Of a stretch of 64,000 nucleotides of DNA, positions 1 through 8,573 are shown piece after piece. Source of the stretch: Enterobacter huaxiensis (GTDB lineage: Bacteria > Pseudomonadota > Gammaproteobacteria > Enterobacterales > Enterobacteriaceae); the NCBI RefSeq assembly GCF_003594935.2, contig NZ_CP043342.1:4526001-4590000 (forward strand). Direction: 5' to 3'. The number at the start of each line of letters is the position of its first letter. Position 1 is the stretch's first letter. The translations under genes were made by a program, and so were the position numbers. The notes under the pieces were generated by a model, which made no database searches, was not told where the DNA came from, and worked only from the letters and a program-made list of their open reading frames with translations.

Positions 1-1596
1 GAAGGCACGCGCCTGCGTCGCGAAGCGCGCCACGTGTTTGTGGAAAATACGGCGCTGCCGACCATCTCAGACATGAGCATCGGCCACGCGATGGACTTCT
101 TCAACAACCTGAAGCTCTCCGGCCAGCGCGCGAAAATCGCGGAGAAAGTGCTGAAAGAGATCGGCGATCGCCTCAAGTTCCTGGTGAACGTCGGCCTGAA
201 CTATCTGACGCTTTCCCGCTCGGCAGAAACGCTGTCCGGCGGTGAAGCCCAGCGTATTCGTCTGGCAAGCCAGATTGGCGCCGGCCTGGTGGGGGTGATG
301 TACGTGCTTGATGAGCCGTCTATCGGCCTGCACCAGCGCGACAACGAACGTCTGCTCGGTACGCTTGTCCACCTGCGTAACCTCGGCAACACGGTCATCG
401 TGGTCGAGCATGACGAGGATGCGATCCGCGCCGCTGACCACGTGATCGACATCGGTCCGGGTGCTGGCGTGCACGGCGGCCAGGTGGTGGCTGAAGGCAC
501 GCTGAAAGACATCATGGCGGTGCCCGAGTCGCTGACCGGCCAGTTCATGAGCGGTAAGCGCAAAATTGAAGTGCCGAAACAGCGCGTGGCGGCAGATCCG
601 GAAAAAGTGCTGAAGCTGACCGGCGCGCGCGGTAACAACCTGAAAGACGTCACCCTGACGCTGCCGGTTGGCCTGTTCACCTGCATCACCGGGGTGTCCG
701 GTTCCGGTAAATCGACGCTGATCAACGACACGCTGTTCCCGATTGCGCAGACGGCGCTCAACGGAGCAACGCTTGCCGAGCCTGCGCCGTACCGCGAGAT
801 TCAGGGTCTGGAGCACTTCGACAAGGTTATCGACATCGATCAAAGCCCGATAGGCCGTACTCCGCGTTCCAACCCGGCGACCTATACCGGCGTCTTTACG
901 CCCGTACGTGAACTGTTTGCCGGCGTACCGGAATCACGTTCGCGCGGGTATACGCCAGGACGTTTCAGCTTTAACGTGCGCGGCGGCCGCTGCGAAGCCT
1001 GTCAGGGCGATGGCGTGATCAAGGTTGAGATGCACTTCCTGCCGGATATCTACGTGCCGTGCGACCAGTGCAAAGGCAAACGCTATAACCGCGAAACGCT
1101 GGAAATTAAGTACAAAGGCAAGACCATCCACGAAGTGCTGGATATGACCATCGAAGAGGCGCGTGAGTTCTTTGATGCCGTTCCCGCGCTGGCGCGTAAG
1201 CTGCAGACGCTGATGGACGTAGGGTTGACCTACATTCGTCTGGGGCAATCCGCAACGACGCTGTCCGGCGGTGAAGCCCAGCGCGTGAAGCTGGCGCGCG
1301 AGCTGTCAAAACGCGGCACCGGCCAGACGCTGTACATTCTGGATGAGCCGACCACCGGCCTGCACTTTGCCGATATCCAGCAGCTGCTGGAAGTACTGCA
1401 CCAGCTGCGCGATCAGGGCAACACCATTGTGGTGATTGAGCACAACCTGGACGTGATTAAAACCGCGGACTGGATTGTCGATCTCGGCCCGGAAGGCGGC
1501 AGCGGAGGCGGTGAAATCCTCGTCTCCGGCACGCCAGAGACCGTTGCAGAGTGCGAAGCCTCGCACACCGCGCGCTTCCTTAAGCCGTTGCTGTAA
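1..1596 (+). CDS. uvrA: UvrABC excinuclease subunit A, 3' part
   Basis: This is the C-terminal 531 residues of UvrA, the damage-sensing ATPase of nucleotide excision repair. The reading frame is open from base 1, so the gene begins outside the window; E. coli UvrA is 940 residues. Visible parts are the first ABC signature LSGGEAQR near base 235 with Walker B VLDEPSIGLH near 304, the second Walker A GVSGSGKST near 691, the C-terminal zinc module (CEAC near 991, CDQC near 1060), and the second signature and Walker B (LSGGEAQR near 1261, LDEPTTGLH near 1339). All second-half catalytic elements are intact. The gene converges on yjbR with three bases between the stop codons; a hairpin with 9-bp arms at 1609-1641 lies inside the yjbR 3' end and may serve as terminator. 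SOS control is expected from the family but the promoter is not in view. Confidence 0.98.
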   Translation, partial: EGTRLRREARHVFVENTALPTISDMSIGHAMDFFNNLKLSGQRAKIAEKVLKEIGDRLKFLVNVGLNYLTLSRSAETLSGGEAQRIRLASQIGAGLVGVMYVLDEPSIGLHQRDNERLLGTLVHLRNLGNTVIVVEHDEDAIRAADHVIDIGPGAGVHGGQVVAEGTLKDIMAVPESLTGQFMSGKRKIEVPKQRVAADPEKVLKLTGARGNNLKDVTLTLPVGLFTCITGVSGSGKSTLINDTLFPIAQTALNGATLAEPAPYREIQGLEHFDKVIDIDQSPIGRTPRSNPATYTGVFTPVRELFAGVPESRSRGYTPGRFSFNVRGGRCEACQGDGVIKVEMHFLPDIYVPCDQCKGKRYNRETLEIKYKGKTIHEVLDMTIEEAREFFDAVPALARKLQTLMDVGLTYIRLGQSATTLSGGEAQRVKLARELSKRGTGQTLYILDEPTTGLHFADIQQLLEVLHQLRDQGNTIVVIEHNLDVIKTADWIVDLGPEGGSGGGEILVSGTPETVAECEASHTARFLKPLL

Positions 1597-1599
1597 TCG

Positions 1600-1956
1600 T
1601 CACACGGAGAGCTGCTGTCGGGTCGTTTCCGGCAGCAGCTCAACCGCCTGCTGATAAGACGCGTCCACCAGATAGTAAATTTGTGACCCCGGTATAGAGC
1701 CGTCGAGATAAAGGGTACTCCAGTGCGCTTTGTTAAGGTGCTTGCTCGGCCTCACGTCATCATGCTGCTGGCGTAACAGATCCGCCAGCTCCGGGCTGGT
1801 TTTCAGTGACGCAGCCGGGCGTCCTTCAACCTCTTTCACCATCGCGAACAGCACATCACCGACCTTAATCTGCGTGGCTTTCCAGTCTGTGTGGACGCTT
1901 TGCTCCGCGCCGGGCTTGCTCATGCAGTACTGAAGTATCTCCGAAATTGTCATCAT
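1600..1956 (-). CDS. yjbR: MmcQ/YjbR family protein
   Basis: A 118-residue protein of the MmcQ/YjbR family, a small cytoplasmic alpha/beta fold with a proposed DNA-binding role but no firmly established function. The sequence starts MMTISEILQY and is close to E. coli YjbR in length and content. Two ATG codons lie in tandem (1956 and 1953) and either could be used; the purine-rich AAGGGGAA upstream suits both. Its start overlaps the yjbQ stop by one base (TAATG), so the two are probably translationally coupled. Confidence 0.9.
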   Translation of the reverse strand: MMTISEILQYCMSKPGAEQSVHTDWKATQIKVGDVLFAMVKEVEGRPAASLKTSPELADLLRQQHDDVRPSKHLNKAHWSTLYLDGSIPGSQIYYLVDASYQQAVELLPETTRQQLSV

Positions 1957-2372
1957 TATTCCCCTTGTAGCGTTGCGATAATTTTACGCGAACCACCGTG
2001 AATGCGATGTTCTCCCAGCCAGATCCCTTGCCACGTTCCCAACAGCAGCTGTCCATGCTGTACCGGCAGCGTCAACGATACCCCAAGCAGTGAGGACTTA
2101 ATATGCGATGGCATATCATCCGGCCCCTCGTAGTCATGTTCGTAAGGGGCACTATCTGGAACCGTTTTTAGAAAATGCTGCTCCATGTCAGACCGGACGG
2201 TGGGATCGCAATTTTCATTCAACGTAAGAGAGGCGGAAGTGTGCTGAAGCAGCAGATGCAGTAAACCCGTTCTGACGCGCGACAGGTCGCGGATTTGCCC
2301 GATGACTTCATCCGTCACGAGGTGAAATCCGCGAGGTTTAGCGCTTAAGGTCAGGATCTGTTGATACCACAT
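1956..2372 (-). CDS. yjbQ: YjbQ family protein (UPF0047)
   Basis: A 138-residue protein of the UPF0047/YjbQ family. Members are compact homotrimers; E. coli YjbQ has been reported to have weak thiamine-phosphate synthase activity, though the physiological role is uncertain. The conserved LLQHTSASLTLNEN segment (about residues 42-55) and the C-terminal GTWQGIWLGEHR segment with the family histidines are present. It is first of a two-gene unit with yjbR, overlapping it by one base. Confidence 0.9.
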   Translation of the reverse strand: MWYQQILTLSAKPRGFHLVTDEVIGQIRDLSRVRTGLLHLLLQHTSASLTLNENCDPTVRSDMEQHFLKTVPDSAPYEHDYEGPDDMPSHIKSSLLGVSLTLPVQHGQLLLGTWQGIWLGEHRIHGGSRKIIATLQGE

Positions 2373-2430
2373 GTGCTGCTCCGTGTAGAAAGATGAATCT
2401 TTCTAAGTGTGCAGCAAGAAGGCGAAAGGT

Positions 2431-2479
2431 AAAACCCGCAGCGGCGGTTTTGATTAAAAAATAATCACAGCCGCCGCTG
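2431..2479 (-). terminator. Terminator-like hairpin downstream of aphA
   Basis: On the minus strand, 9-bp arms CAGCGGCGG and CCGCCGCTG (2471-2479 and 2439-2447) flank an AT-rich loop of 23 bases, followed by CGGGTTTTA. It begins 5 bases after the aphA stop. The long loop makes it less typical than a simple intrinsic terminator. Confidence 0.55.
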
Positions 2480-2484
2480 AAGAA

Positions 2485-3198
2485 TTAATATTCAGAGTTT
2501 ACGATAACCTCTTCACCAAATTTACCGGCCATCGGCAGCGGACGATAGGTCGAGTTAGAGGCGCGTAATACCCTGATACCCCGTGCGCCCACGTCATGCG
2601 CGGCGGTGATATCGTTATCTGAATCGCCATAGAACACTTTGATATTTTTTTGTTCCAGCCACTGGGTTTTGGTGTTTTGTCCTTCATGGTCACCGGCAAA
2701 AATAACCGGATTCATGCTGGCGGCCGGGATCAGGAAATCATCCTGCAGCGTCTTTGATACGGTTTCGGTTTGGGTCTGGCTGCGGCCGGTGACGAAATAA
2801 ATGCTGTCACCGCGCTTCACGTGCATAGCGATCAGCGCGCGAGCAACCTCTTTCGGGATGCTGAACTCGTCCCAGCCGTTGTTCATCTTTTCCCAGAATG
2901 CCGGGTTCTTCAGATAGTCTTCGCTGTCCGGTGAGTACGTTTTTTTGCCACGCCAGAAGCCCGGGCTTGAGAAGAGCACGGTATCGTCAATGTCGAAACC
3001 GACGGCCATTGGCGGTCGACCCACCAGGCTGTTTTCGATTTGTGCCACAGAGACCCAGTGAATAGGCGCCTGCTCGGCAAGAATGGCGGCGGTGGTACCG
3101 GTGTAAATCGGCGTCGGTGCGGAAGCTCGCGCGACGACTGCACTATTAAGCGAGAACAATAAGCAGGCGGCGCTGAGCGCCAGTGTGATCTTGCGCAT
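2485..3198 (-). CDS. aphA: Periplasmic class B acid phosphatase
   Basis: AphA is a secreted non-specific acid phosphatase and phosphotransferase of the HAD/DDDD superfamily, acting on nucleotides and other organic phosphomonoesters in the periplasm with a metal ion. The 237-residue precursor has a signal peptide of about 25 residues (MRKITLALSA, then a hydrophobic core, ending VVARA). The catalytic motif FDIDDTVLF lies at residues 68-76, giving nucleophile Asp69 and acid/base Asp71. The second acidic cluster YGDSDNDI is near the C-terminus. Length matches E. coli AphA. It is monocistronic between yjbQ and the repeat region after tyrB. Confidence 0.96.
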   Translation of the reverse strand: MRKITLALSAACLLFSLNSAVVARASAPTPIYTGTTAAILAEQAPIHWVSVAQIENSLVGRPPMAVGFDIDDTVLFSSPGFWRGKKTYSPDSEDYLKNPAFWEKMNNGWDEFSIPKEVARALIAMHVKRGDSIYFVTGRSQTQTETVSKTLQDDFLIPAASMNPVIFAGDHEGQNTKTQWLEQKNIKVFYGDSDNDITAAHDVGARGIRVLRASNSTYRPLPMAGKFGEEVIVNSEY

Positions 3199-3355
3199 AT
3201 TTTCCCCTGAATATTCAGTTTGTTATCGTTTTATTTTGAGCGGATGGTCAAAAAACTATCCGACCATAACCCCAGCGGGAGGTGAAGGGAAGGAGTTTTT
3301 GCTTATGAATCTGAATAAAAAGAAGACGATCACAAAGCGAGACATCGACCTGAGC

Positions 3356-3402
3356 AGCCTGATGCCCTCACCCCAACCCTCTCCCACAGGGAGAGGGAGA
3401 AC
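3356..3402. repeat. Dispersed palindromic repeat, copy 1 (tyrB-aphA gap)
   Basis: Contains CCCTCACCCC, then CCCTCTCCC-acag-GGGAGAGGG and GAGAA. This is the unit found repeatedly between genes in this window, preceded by the shared prefix GCCTGATGCC. It forms a strong hairpin on either strand and lies beyond the 3' end of tyrB. Confidence 0.85.
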
Positions 3403-3409
3403 ACCCAGC

Positions 3410-3446
3410 CCGTAGGCCCGGTCAGGCACAGCCGCCACCGGGCAAG
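3410..3446. repeat. REP-like palindrome between two repeat copies
   Basis: The sequence CGTAGGCCCGGTCAGGC followed by GCCGCCACCGGGC has the layout of enterobacterial REP elements, with GCCCGGT and ACCGGGC as outer arms. It lies between two direct copies of the CCCTCTCCC-type repeat, making a three-part mosaic after tyrB. Confidence 0.7.
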
Positions 3447-3453
3447 ATTTTCT

Positions 3454-3503
3454 GCGGCCTGATGCCATCACCCCAACCCTCTCCCGCAGGGAGAGGGAGA
3501 AAA
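3454..3503. repeat. Dispersed palindromic repeat, copy 2 (directly after tyrB)
   Basis: A second, direct-orientation copy about 100 bases from copy 1, with the same prefix GCGGCCTGATGCC and the palindrome CCCTCTCCC-gcag-GGGAGAGGG. It starts within 20 bases of the tyrB stop, so it probably forms the 3' end of the tyrB mRNA. The gap 3199-3517 holds these repeats plus the aphA upstream region. Confidence 0.85.
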
Positions 3504-3517
3504 TGGATAGTGAGTAC

Positions 3518-4711
3518 TTACATTACAGCAGCAAACGCCTGCGCGACGCGCTGGACGTTGTGGGCGTTCAGGCCTGCCACGCACATACGGCCGCTGGCAA
3601 TCAGGTAGACGCCGAACTCTTCGCGCAGACGGTCGACCTGTGCAGCGCTCAAACCGGTATAGCTGAACATTCCGCGCTGCTTGAGCAGGTAATCGAAGTT
3701 ATGCCCCGGCACGGCCTCTTTCAGCACGTTTACCAGTTCCTGGCGCATCGACAGGATACGCTTACGCATCGCTTCCACTTCCGCAAGCCAGTTGGCTTTC
3801 AGCTGTTCATCGCCGAGCACGGTTGCGACAACCTGCGCGCCAAAGGCTGGCGGGCTGGAGTAGATACGGCGTACCGTCGCTTTCAGCTGGCCCAGCACGC
3901 GTGCCGCTGCGTCGGCGTCTTCACACACCACGGACAGGCCGCCCACGCGCTCGCCGTACAGGGAGAAGATTTTTGAGAAGGAGTTGCTGACCAGCGCAGG
4001 CAGCCCGGCGCTGGCAATCGCGCGAATGGCGTAGGCATCTTCTTCCATACCCGCGCCAAAGCCCTGATAGGCGATGTCGAGGAACGGGATCAGATTGCGG
4101 GCCTTCAGAACCTCAATCACCGCATCCCACTGGGAATTGGTAAGGTCAGCGCCGGTCGGGTTATGGCAGCACGGGTGCAGCAGAACGATGCTGCGCTCAG
4201 GCAGGGTGTTCAGTTTTTCCAGCAGCGCGTCCACGCGCACACCGTTGGTTTCGCTGTCGAACCACGGATAGGTCGCGACCTTAAAGCCCGCGCCTTCGAA
4301 GATCGCAACGTGGTTTTCCCACGTCGGGTCGCTGACCCACACGCCGGAATCCGGGAAATATTTTTTCAGGAAGTCTGCACCCACTTTCAGCGCACCTGAA
4401 CCGCCCAGCGTCTGGATGGTCGCCACGCGTTTTTGCGCGAGCACCGCGTGATCGGCACCGAACAGAAGCGGCGCGATGGTGTTGCGATAGGTGTTGAGTC
4501 CTTCCATCGGCAGATAGAGAGAAGCACCGTGCGGAGCAGCATTAAGTCGCGCTTCAGCATCGGCAATGGCCTTTAATTGAGGAATGATGCCATCCTCGTT
4601 GTAATACAGGCCAATGCTGAGGTTCACTTTATCGCTGCGAGGATCTTCTTTGAAACGCTCCATTAAGGAGAGAATGGGGTCGCCGGCGTAGGCGTCAACT
4701 TTCTGAAACAC
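3518..4711 (-). CDS. tyrB: Aromatic amino acid aminotransferase
   Basis: TyrB is a PLP-dependent class I aminotransferase catalysing the last step of tyrosine and phenylalanine synthesis, and also acting on leucine and aspartate. The 397-residue product matches E. coli TyrB in length. The Schiff-base lysine is in SNSFSKIFSLYGER, and the substrate arginine region is near the C-terminus (ASGRMCVAGLN). The frame stays open upstream to 4834, but the family start is the GTG at 4711, giving VFQKVDAYAG with GGAGAA eight bases before it; E. coli also uses GTG. It lies 119 bases after alr, with an inverted repeat in the gap. No clear TyrR box was found. Confidence 0.95.
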   Translation of the reverse strand: MFQKVDAYAGDPILSLMERFKEDPRSDKVNLSIGLYYNEDGIIPQLKAIADAEARLNAAPHGASLYLPMEGLNTYRNTIAPLLFGADHAVLAQKRVATIQTLGGSGALKVGADFLKKYFPDSGVWVSDPTWENHVAIFEGAGFKVATYPWFDSETNGVRVDALLEKLNTLPERSIVLLHPCCHNPTGADLTNSQWDAVIEVLKARNLIPFLDIAYQGFGAGMEEDAYAIRAIASAGLPALVSNSFSKIFSLYGERVGGLSVVCEDADAAARVLGQLKATVRRIYSSPPAFGAQVVATVLGDEQLKANWLAEVEAMRKRILSMRQELVNVLKEAVPGHNFDYLLKQRGMFSYTGLSAAQVDRLREEFGVYLIASGRMCVAGLNAHNVQRVAQAFAAVM

Positions 4712-4796
4712 GCGATGGTTCTCCGGAATACGATGAGGCAGGGATTTCAACAATAAACCGGAAGTGGGAGAAGGTCGAGAGGATGTTAACAAAGTT

Positions 4797-4821
4797 GGAG
4801 TGAGGACAACGCCCTCACTCC
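4797..4821 (-). promoter_or_regulatory. Inverted repeat between alr and tyrB
   Basis: Perfect 9-bp arms GGAGTGAGG and CCTCACTCC around a 7-base loop, followed on the minus strand by AACTTTGTTAAC. It begins about 10 bases beyond the alr stop. It may end part of the alr transcript or act as a processing site before tyrB; the T tract is poor, so strong termination is doubtful. Confidence 0.45.
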
Positions 4822-4830
4822 ATTGGTGAG

Positions 4831-5910
4831 TCAATCAATGTACTTCATCGCTACCCGCGAGGTCAGGCGCGTAATAAGTTCGTAAGCACTTACTTTCGTG
4901 ATTTCAGCGATGCGCTCAACGGGCAGGCCGTCGCCCCACATCACCACATCGTCGCCCGCTTTGTCCTGTGCGTCTGGCCCGAGGTCAACACAAATCATGT
5001 CCATCGCTACGCGGCCTACAATTTTCACTTCGCGGCCATTCACCAGCACCGGCGTACCGGAAGGCGCAGCGCGCGGGTAGCCGTCGCCATAGCCCATCGC
5101 CACCACGCCCAGACGCGTATCGCGATCGCTGGTCCAGGTCCCGCCGTAGCCTACCGGCTCGCCCGCTTTGTGCTCTCGCACGGCGATCAGGTTAGAGACC
5201 AGCGACATCACCGGCTGGAAGCCAAAGTCAGGTCCCCAGGGCTTGCTCTCCAGCGGCGAGACGCCGTAAAGAATTATGCCGGGGCGCGCCCAGTCCAGGT
5301 GCGACTGCGGCCACAGCAGAATGCCGCCGGATGCCGCAAGCGAGCGCATCCCCGGTTTGCCTTCGCAGAAGGTGTTGAAGATATCGAGCTGCCGCTCGGT
5401 CGCGCCACACTCCGGCTCATCCGCACGGGCGAAGTGGCTGACGATATTCACCGGCTGGCGAACATTTTTGCACCGGCACAGCCGCTGATAAAACGCGTCG
5501 GCGTTTTCCGGGCGCACGCCCAGACGGTGCATGCCCGTGTCGAGCTTCATCCACACGGTCACCGGCCCGCTCAGCTCGGCGGTCTCTAGCGCAGCCAGCT
5601 GCTCTTCGTTGTGCACCGCCGTATGCAGCTGCTGGTCGGCAATGGTCGTTAAATCCGCTGCTTCAAAAAAGCCTTCGAGGAGCAAAATCGGTTGAGTGAT
5701 GCCACCCGCGCGCAGGCGGAGAGCTTCTTCAAGACGGGCGACGCCAAAGGCGTCGGCATCGGGGAGCGTTCGCGCGGTCTCGAGAAGACCGTGTCCGTAA
5801 GCGTTCGCTTTCACGACTGCAACGAGCCTGCTGGCAGGTGCCAGTTCACGCAGACGTTGCAGGTTGTGTCGCAGAGCGCGGCGGTTAATAACAACAGTTG
5901 CCGCTTGCAT
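4831..5910 (-). CDS. alr: Alanine racemase, biosynthetic
   Basis: Alr interconverts L- and D-alanine using PLP, supplying D-alanine for peptidoglycan. The protein is 359 residues, the E. coli length. The PLP lysine is Lys34 in VVKANAYGHG, in the N-terminal TIM-barrel; the second catalytic residue is the tyrosine of VGYGGTW in the C-terminal beta domain. It begins 16 bases after the dnaB stop, so it is probably co-transcribed with dnaB, and tyrB follows. This is the constitutive racemase; the catabolic paralogue DadX is not in this window. Confidence 0.96.
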   Translation of the reverse strand: MQAATVVINRRALRHNLQRLRELAPASRLVAVVKANAYGHGLLETARTLPDADAFGVARLEEALRLRAGGITQPILLLEGFFEAADLTTIADQQLHTAVHNEEQLAALETAELSGPVTVWMKLDTGMHRLGVRPENADAFYQRLCRCKNVRQPVNIVSHFARADEPECGATERQLDIFNTFCEGKPGMRSLAASGGILLWPQSHLDWARPGIILYGVSPLESKPWGPDFGFQPVMSLVSNLIAVREHKAGEPVGYGGTWTSDRDTRLGVVAMGYGDGYPRAAPSGTPVLVNGREVKIVGRVAMDMICVDLGPDAQDKAGDDVVMWGDGLPVERIAEITKVSAYELITRLTSRVAMKYID

Positions 5911-5926
5911 TTGTATTCCTTAGAAA

Positions 5927-7339
5927 TTACTCATCATCATATTGAGGACCGGCATAGTTGTCGAAACGCGACCACTGTCCGTTAAAGGTCAGACGCACAG
6001 TACCGATGGGGCCGTTACGTTGCTTACCAATAATAATTTCGGCGATCCCTTTCAGGTCGCTGTTCTCGTGATAAACCTCATCACGGTAGATGAACATGAT
6101 TAAGTCGGCATCCTGCTCGATGGATCCGGACTCACGCAGGTCTGAGTTGACCGGGCGCTTGTCGGCACGTTGTTCCAGAGAGCGGTTAAGCTGCGACAGC
6201 GCGACCACCGGTACCTGCAGCTCTTTGGCTAACGCCTTGAGCGAGCGGGAAATTTCTGCAATTTCCAGCGTACGGTTGTCGGAGAGCGACGGCACGCGCA
6301 TCAGCTGAAGGTAGTCGATCATGATAAGGCCGATGCCGCCGTGTTCGCGGGCGATACGGCGCGCGCGGGAGCGCACTTCCGTTGGCGTCAGGCCGGAGGA
6401 GTCATCAATATAGATGTTACGTTTTTCCAGCAGAATGCCCATGGTGCCGGAGATACGCGCCCAGTCCTCATCATCAAGCTGGCCGGTACGAATACGGGTC
6501 TGATCCACGCGTGAAAGCGAGGCCAGAGAACGCATCATGATCTGCTCTGAGGGCATCTCAAGACTGAAGATAAGGACCGGTTTATCCTGCAACATCGCCG
6601 CGTTTTCGACGAGGTTCATTGCAAAGGTGGTCTTACCCATCGATGGACGCGCGGCGACGATAATCAAATCCGAAGGCTGCAGGCCGGCGGTTTTTTTGTT
6701 CAGATCGTCATAGCCGGTGTTCACACCGGTAACGCCGTCATGCGGCTGCTGGAAGAGTTGTTCGATACGCGCGACGGTGGTATCGAGCACATCGGCGATG
6801 TTTTTCGGACCTTCGTCTTTGTTCGCGCGGCTTTCGGCGATTTTAAACACGCGGGATTCGGCCAGATCGAGCAGATCTTCGCTGGTGCGGCCCTGCGGGT
6901 CAAAACCGGCCTCGGCAATTTCGTTTGCCACCGAAATCATATCGCGCACAACGGCACGTTCGCGCACGATGTCGGCATAAGCACCGATGTTTGCCGCGCT
7001 TGGCGTATTTTTAGAGAGTTCTGCCAGGTAGGCGAACCCACCACAGCTGTCGAGCTGCCCAAGCCGCTCCAGCGATTCCGCGAGCGTGATCAGGTCAATC
7101 GGGCTGCCAGCCTCCTGCAGACGCGCCATTTCGGTAAAAATATGGCGGTGCGGGCGGGTGTAGAAATCTTCCGCCACGACGCGCTCGGCGACGTCGTCCC
7201 AGCGTTCGTTATCCAGCATTAAACCGCCCAACACCGACTGTTCCGCTTCAATCGAGTGCGGCGGGACTTTTAACCCGGCGACCTGGTAATCACGTTCGCG
7301 GGGTTCAGTCTGTTTGTTGAAGGGTTTGTTTCCTGCCAT
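5927..7339 (-). CDS. dnaB: Replicative DNA helicase
   Basis: DnaB is the hexameric 5'-3' helicase of the replication fork, loaded by DnaC and interacting with DnaG. The protein is 470 residues (E. coli 471). The N-terminal helical domain (about residues 30-130) is followed by a linker and a RecA-like ATPase with Walker A ARPSMGKTT (about 229-237) and Walker B LIMIDYLQL. The C-terminal arginine-finger region and the RESGSIEQDAD segment are intact, and no intein interrupts the P-loop. It is divergent from qor, with 66 bases between starts, and runs into alr. Confidence 0.98.
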   Translation of the reverse strand: MAGNKPFNKQTEPRERDYQVAGLKVPPHSIEAEQSVLGGLMLDNERWDDVAERVVAEDFYTRPHRHIFTEMARLQEAGSPIDLITLAESLERLGQLDSCGGFAYLAELSKNTPSAANIGAYADIVRERAVVRDMISVANEIAEAGFDPQGRTSEDLLDLAESRVFKIAESRANKDEGPKNIADVLDTTVARIEQLFQQPHDGVTGVNTGYDDLNKKTAGLQPSDLIIVAARPSMGKTTFAMNLVENAAMLQDKPVLIFSLEMPSEQIMMRSLASLSRVDQTRIRTGQLDDEDWARISGTMGILLEKRNIYIDDSSGLTPTEVRSRARRIAREHGGIGLIMIDYLQLMRVPSLSDNRTLEIAEISRSLKALAKELQVPVVALSQLNRSLEQRADKRPVNSDLRESGSIEQDADLIMFIYRDEVYHENSDLKGIAEIIIGKQRNGPIGTVRLTFNGQWSRFDNYAGPQYDDE

Positions 7340-7405
7340 AGTGAATGGAGTTACCGAGATAAAGAGTGGGTCGAAAGATTACCATATTTTTCTTACGGAG
7401 GGAGC

Positions 7406-8389
7406 ATGGCAACGCGCATTGAATTCCAGAAACACGGTGGGCCAGAGGTGCTGAAAGCGGTGGAGTTTACTCCCGCAGCACCGGGTGAAAATGAAATCCA
7501 GGTTGAAAACAAAGCGATTGGCATTAACTACATCGATACCTACATCCGCGGCGGACTCTATCCACCGCCGTCACTGCCGAGCGGGCTAGGCACCGAGGCG
7601 GCCGGCGTGGTCATCAAAGTGGGCAGCGCCGTTAAGCATATAAAGGAGGGCGACCGCGTGGTGTATGCGCAGTCTGCCCTGGGCGCCTACAGCTCCGTTC
7701 ATAAAGTCCCGGCGGACAAAGCCGCCCTTCTGCCTAATGCCATCTCTTTTGAACAGGCGGCGGCCTCATTCCTGAAAGGACTGACGGTGTTTTACCTGCT
7801 GCGTAAAACCTATGAGATCAAACCTGACGAGCAGTTCCTCTTTCATGCCGCCGCGGGTGGCGTAGGGCTGATCGCCTGCCAGTGGGCGAAAGCGCTGGGC
7901 GCGAAGCTTATCGGCACCGTGGGCAGCGCGCAGAAAGCGCAGCGCGCGCTGGATGCGGGCGCATGGCAGGTTATTAACTACCGGGAAGAGAGCATCGTTG
8001 AACGTCTGAAAGAGATCACGCACGGTCAAAAGGTGCGCGTGGTGTATGACTCGGTGGGGAAAGATACCTGGGAAGCGTCGCTGGACTGCCTGCAGCGCCG
8101 TGGGCTGATGGTGAGCTTCGGCAACGCGTCGGGGGCGGTAACCGGCGTTAATCTGGGCATCCTGAATCAAAAAGGCTCGCTGTATGCTACGCGCCCTTCC
8201 CTTCAGGGCTACATCACAAACCGCGAAGAGCTGGTGGAGGCCAGCAACGAGCTGTTCTCGCTGATCGCCAGCGGCGTGATTAAAGTCGATGTGGCAGATG
8301 CGCAGAAATACGCCCTGTCGGATGCGCAGCGCGCGCATGAGGTGCTGGAAAGCCGGGCGACGCAGGGGTCGAGTCTGCTTATTCCCTGA
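7406..8389 (+). CDS. qor: NADPH:quinone oxidoreductase
   Basis: Qor is a zinc-independent member of the medium-chain dehydrogenase/reductase superfamily (zeta-crystallin type) that reduces quinones with NADPH. The 327-residue length equals E. coli Qor. The GroES-like N-terminal domain contains GLGTEAAGVV (about residues 61-70), and the Rossmann segment AAAGGVGLIACQWAKALG (about 148-165) binds NADPH. A good ribosome site, GGAGGGAGC, precedes the ATG. It is transcribed away from dnaB and followed by a strong terminator at 8406. Confidence 0.95.
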   Translation: MATRIEFQKHGGPEVLKAVEFTPAAPGENEIQVENKAIGINYIDTYIRGGLYPPPSLPSGLGTEAAGVVIKVGSAVKHIKEGDRVVYAQSALGAYSSVHKVPADKAALLPNAISFEQAAASFLKGLTVFYLLRKTYEIKPDEQFLFHAAAGGVGLIACQWAKALGAKLIGTVGSAQKAQRALDAGAWQVINYREESIVERLKEITHGQKVRVVYDSVGKDTWEASLDCLQRRGLMVSFGNASGAVTGVNLGILNQKGSLYATRPSLQGYITNREELVEASNELFSLIASGVIKVDVADAQKYALSDAQRAHEVLESRATQGSSLLIP

Positions 8390-8405
8390 TCCCTAAAAAG
8401 AAATT

Positions 8406-8436
8406 GGGCTTCCCGTGGGAAGCCCTTTCTTTTTTT
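8406..8436 (+). terminator. Bidirectional terminator between qor and pspG
   Basis: Perfect 9-bp stem GGGCTTCCC-gt-GGGAAGCCC followed by TTTCTTTTTTT on the plus strand for qor. On the minus strand the same stem is followed by AATTTCTTTTT, so it can also end the pspG transcript, leaving a pspG 3' untranslated region of about 140 bases (8437-8573) in which I see no supported gene. Confidence 0.9.
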
Positions 8437-8573
8437 AGTTCGGCTGTATGTAGGGTACAGCTCGATGAATTCTTTTACGGCAGCCATAGTGACAGATTCG
8501 ATAAGTAAATCCTATTCCGTTCTAAGCCACGCTGCCGGAAAAGTTGCAGGTATGTGACGAACCCCTCAATACC

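Noticed and set aside
3356..3503. Direct repeats considered as a CRISPR array
   Set aside because: Only two copies, palindromic units of the dispersed family separated by a REP; no spacer regularity and no cas genes.
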